5,286 bases of DNA. Source: Verrucomicrobiota bacterium. Its GTDB lineage: Bacteria; Verrucomicrobiota; Verrucomicrobiia; Chthoniobacterales; UBA10450. Both the position numbers and the translations under genes were made by a program. The stretch's first letter is position 1; each line of letters opens with the position of its first letter. Where the stretch lies: positions 1 to 5,286 of the forward strand of contig QHPZ01000173.1 in the NCBI GenBank assembly GCA_003219225.1, written 5' to 3'. Positions 5,227-5,286 of this stretch are shown piece after piece. The notes beneath the pieces were generated by a model. The model worked only from the letters and a program-made list of their open reading frames with translations, was not told the DNA's origin and ran no database searches.

Positions 5227-5267
5227 GAATGTAGCGCGGCCTCCTATTCGGAACAAAGCGCTACTTC
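5227..5267. promoter_or_regulatory. Inverted repeat in the response regulator leader
   Basis: GTAGCGC (5231-5237) and GCGCTAC (5258-5264) form perfect 7-bp arms separated by 20 nt. With one extra base the match extends to GAA/TTC on the outside. The AGGAGG ribosome-binding-like site (5245..5240, minus) sits in the loop. It could be an operator or a leader hairpin affecting translation of the regulator. The region right of it, up to the window end, shows no further gene or clear promoter. Confidence 0.35.
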
Positions 5268-5286
5268 ATGCTGACGCGGCTGGGCC

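Overview
The window (about 58% GC by eye) holds two same-strand blocks, both read on the minus strand. The style (extracytoplasmic-sensing two-component pair, beta-barrel proteins ending in Phe, a moderately high-GC genome, sparse Shine-Dalgarno sites on some genes) suggests a Gram-negative bacterium. The second outer-membrane protein resembles, from memory, proteins of Verrucomicrobia (Chthoniobacterales-like soil lineages). That phylum assignment is inference only.

Block A (right to left, 5286 to about 1456) is a CopR/CusR-type response regulator (5221..4550), its membrane sensor kinase (4569..3181, overlapping by 20 bp), a beta-barrel-like outer-membrane protein whose frame is broken (3116..2242), and a second small intact beta-barrel protein (2223..1456). 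Between the kinase and the broken gene lies a perfect palindrome with the TTACAA-N2-TTGTAA layout of CusR/CopR boxes. This suggests that the regulator acts on the downstream envelope genes. A perfect GC-rich dyad at 1381-1406 separates block A from block B.

Block B (1352 to the left edge) is a compact selenium cluster that ordinary ORF calling misses: a 78-residue SelW/Rdx-type selenoprotein with a CVVU motif (in-frame TGA, 1301..1065), a selenocysteine tRNA with anticodon UCA and a long variable arm (1002..909), and selenide water dikinase SelD (835 to beyond position 1). SelD itself carries an in-frame TGA (Sec18) exactly where the E. coli enzyme has catalytic Cys17. Both TGA codons are followed by candidate bacterial SECIS hairpins. 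The cluster therefore encodes the decoding tRNA, the selenium donor enzyme and one consumer protein. SelD needs Sec to be made in full, so the synthesis of selenophosphate is autocatalytically dependent on the Sec pathway. selA and selB are not visible here.

The most noteworthy items are the two TGA-containing selenoprotein genes flanking their own tRNA-Sec, the hairpin plus T-run between tRNA-Sec and selD, the broken outer-membrane gene, and the metal-regulator-like palindrome.
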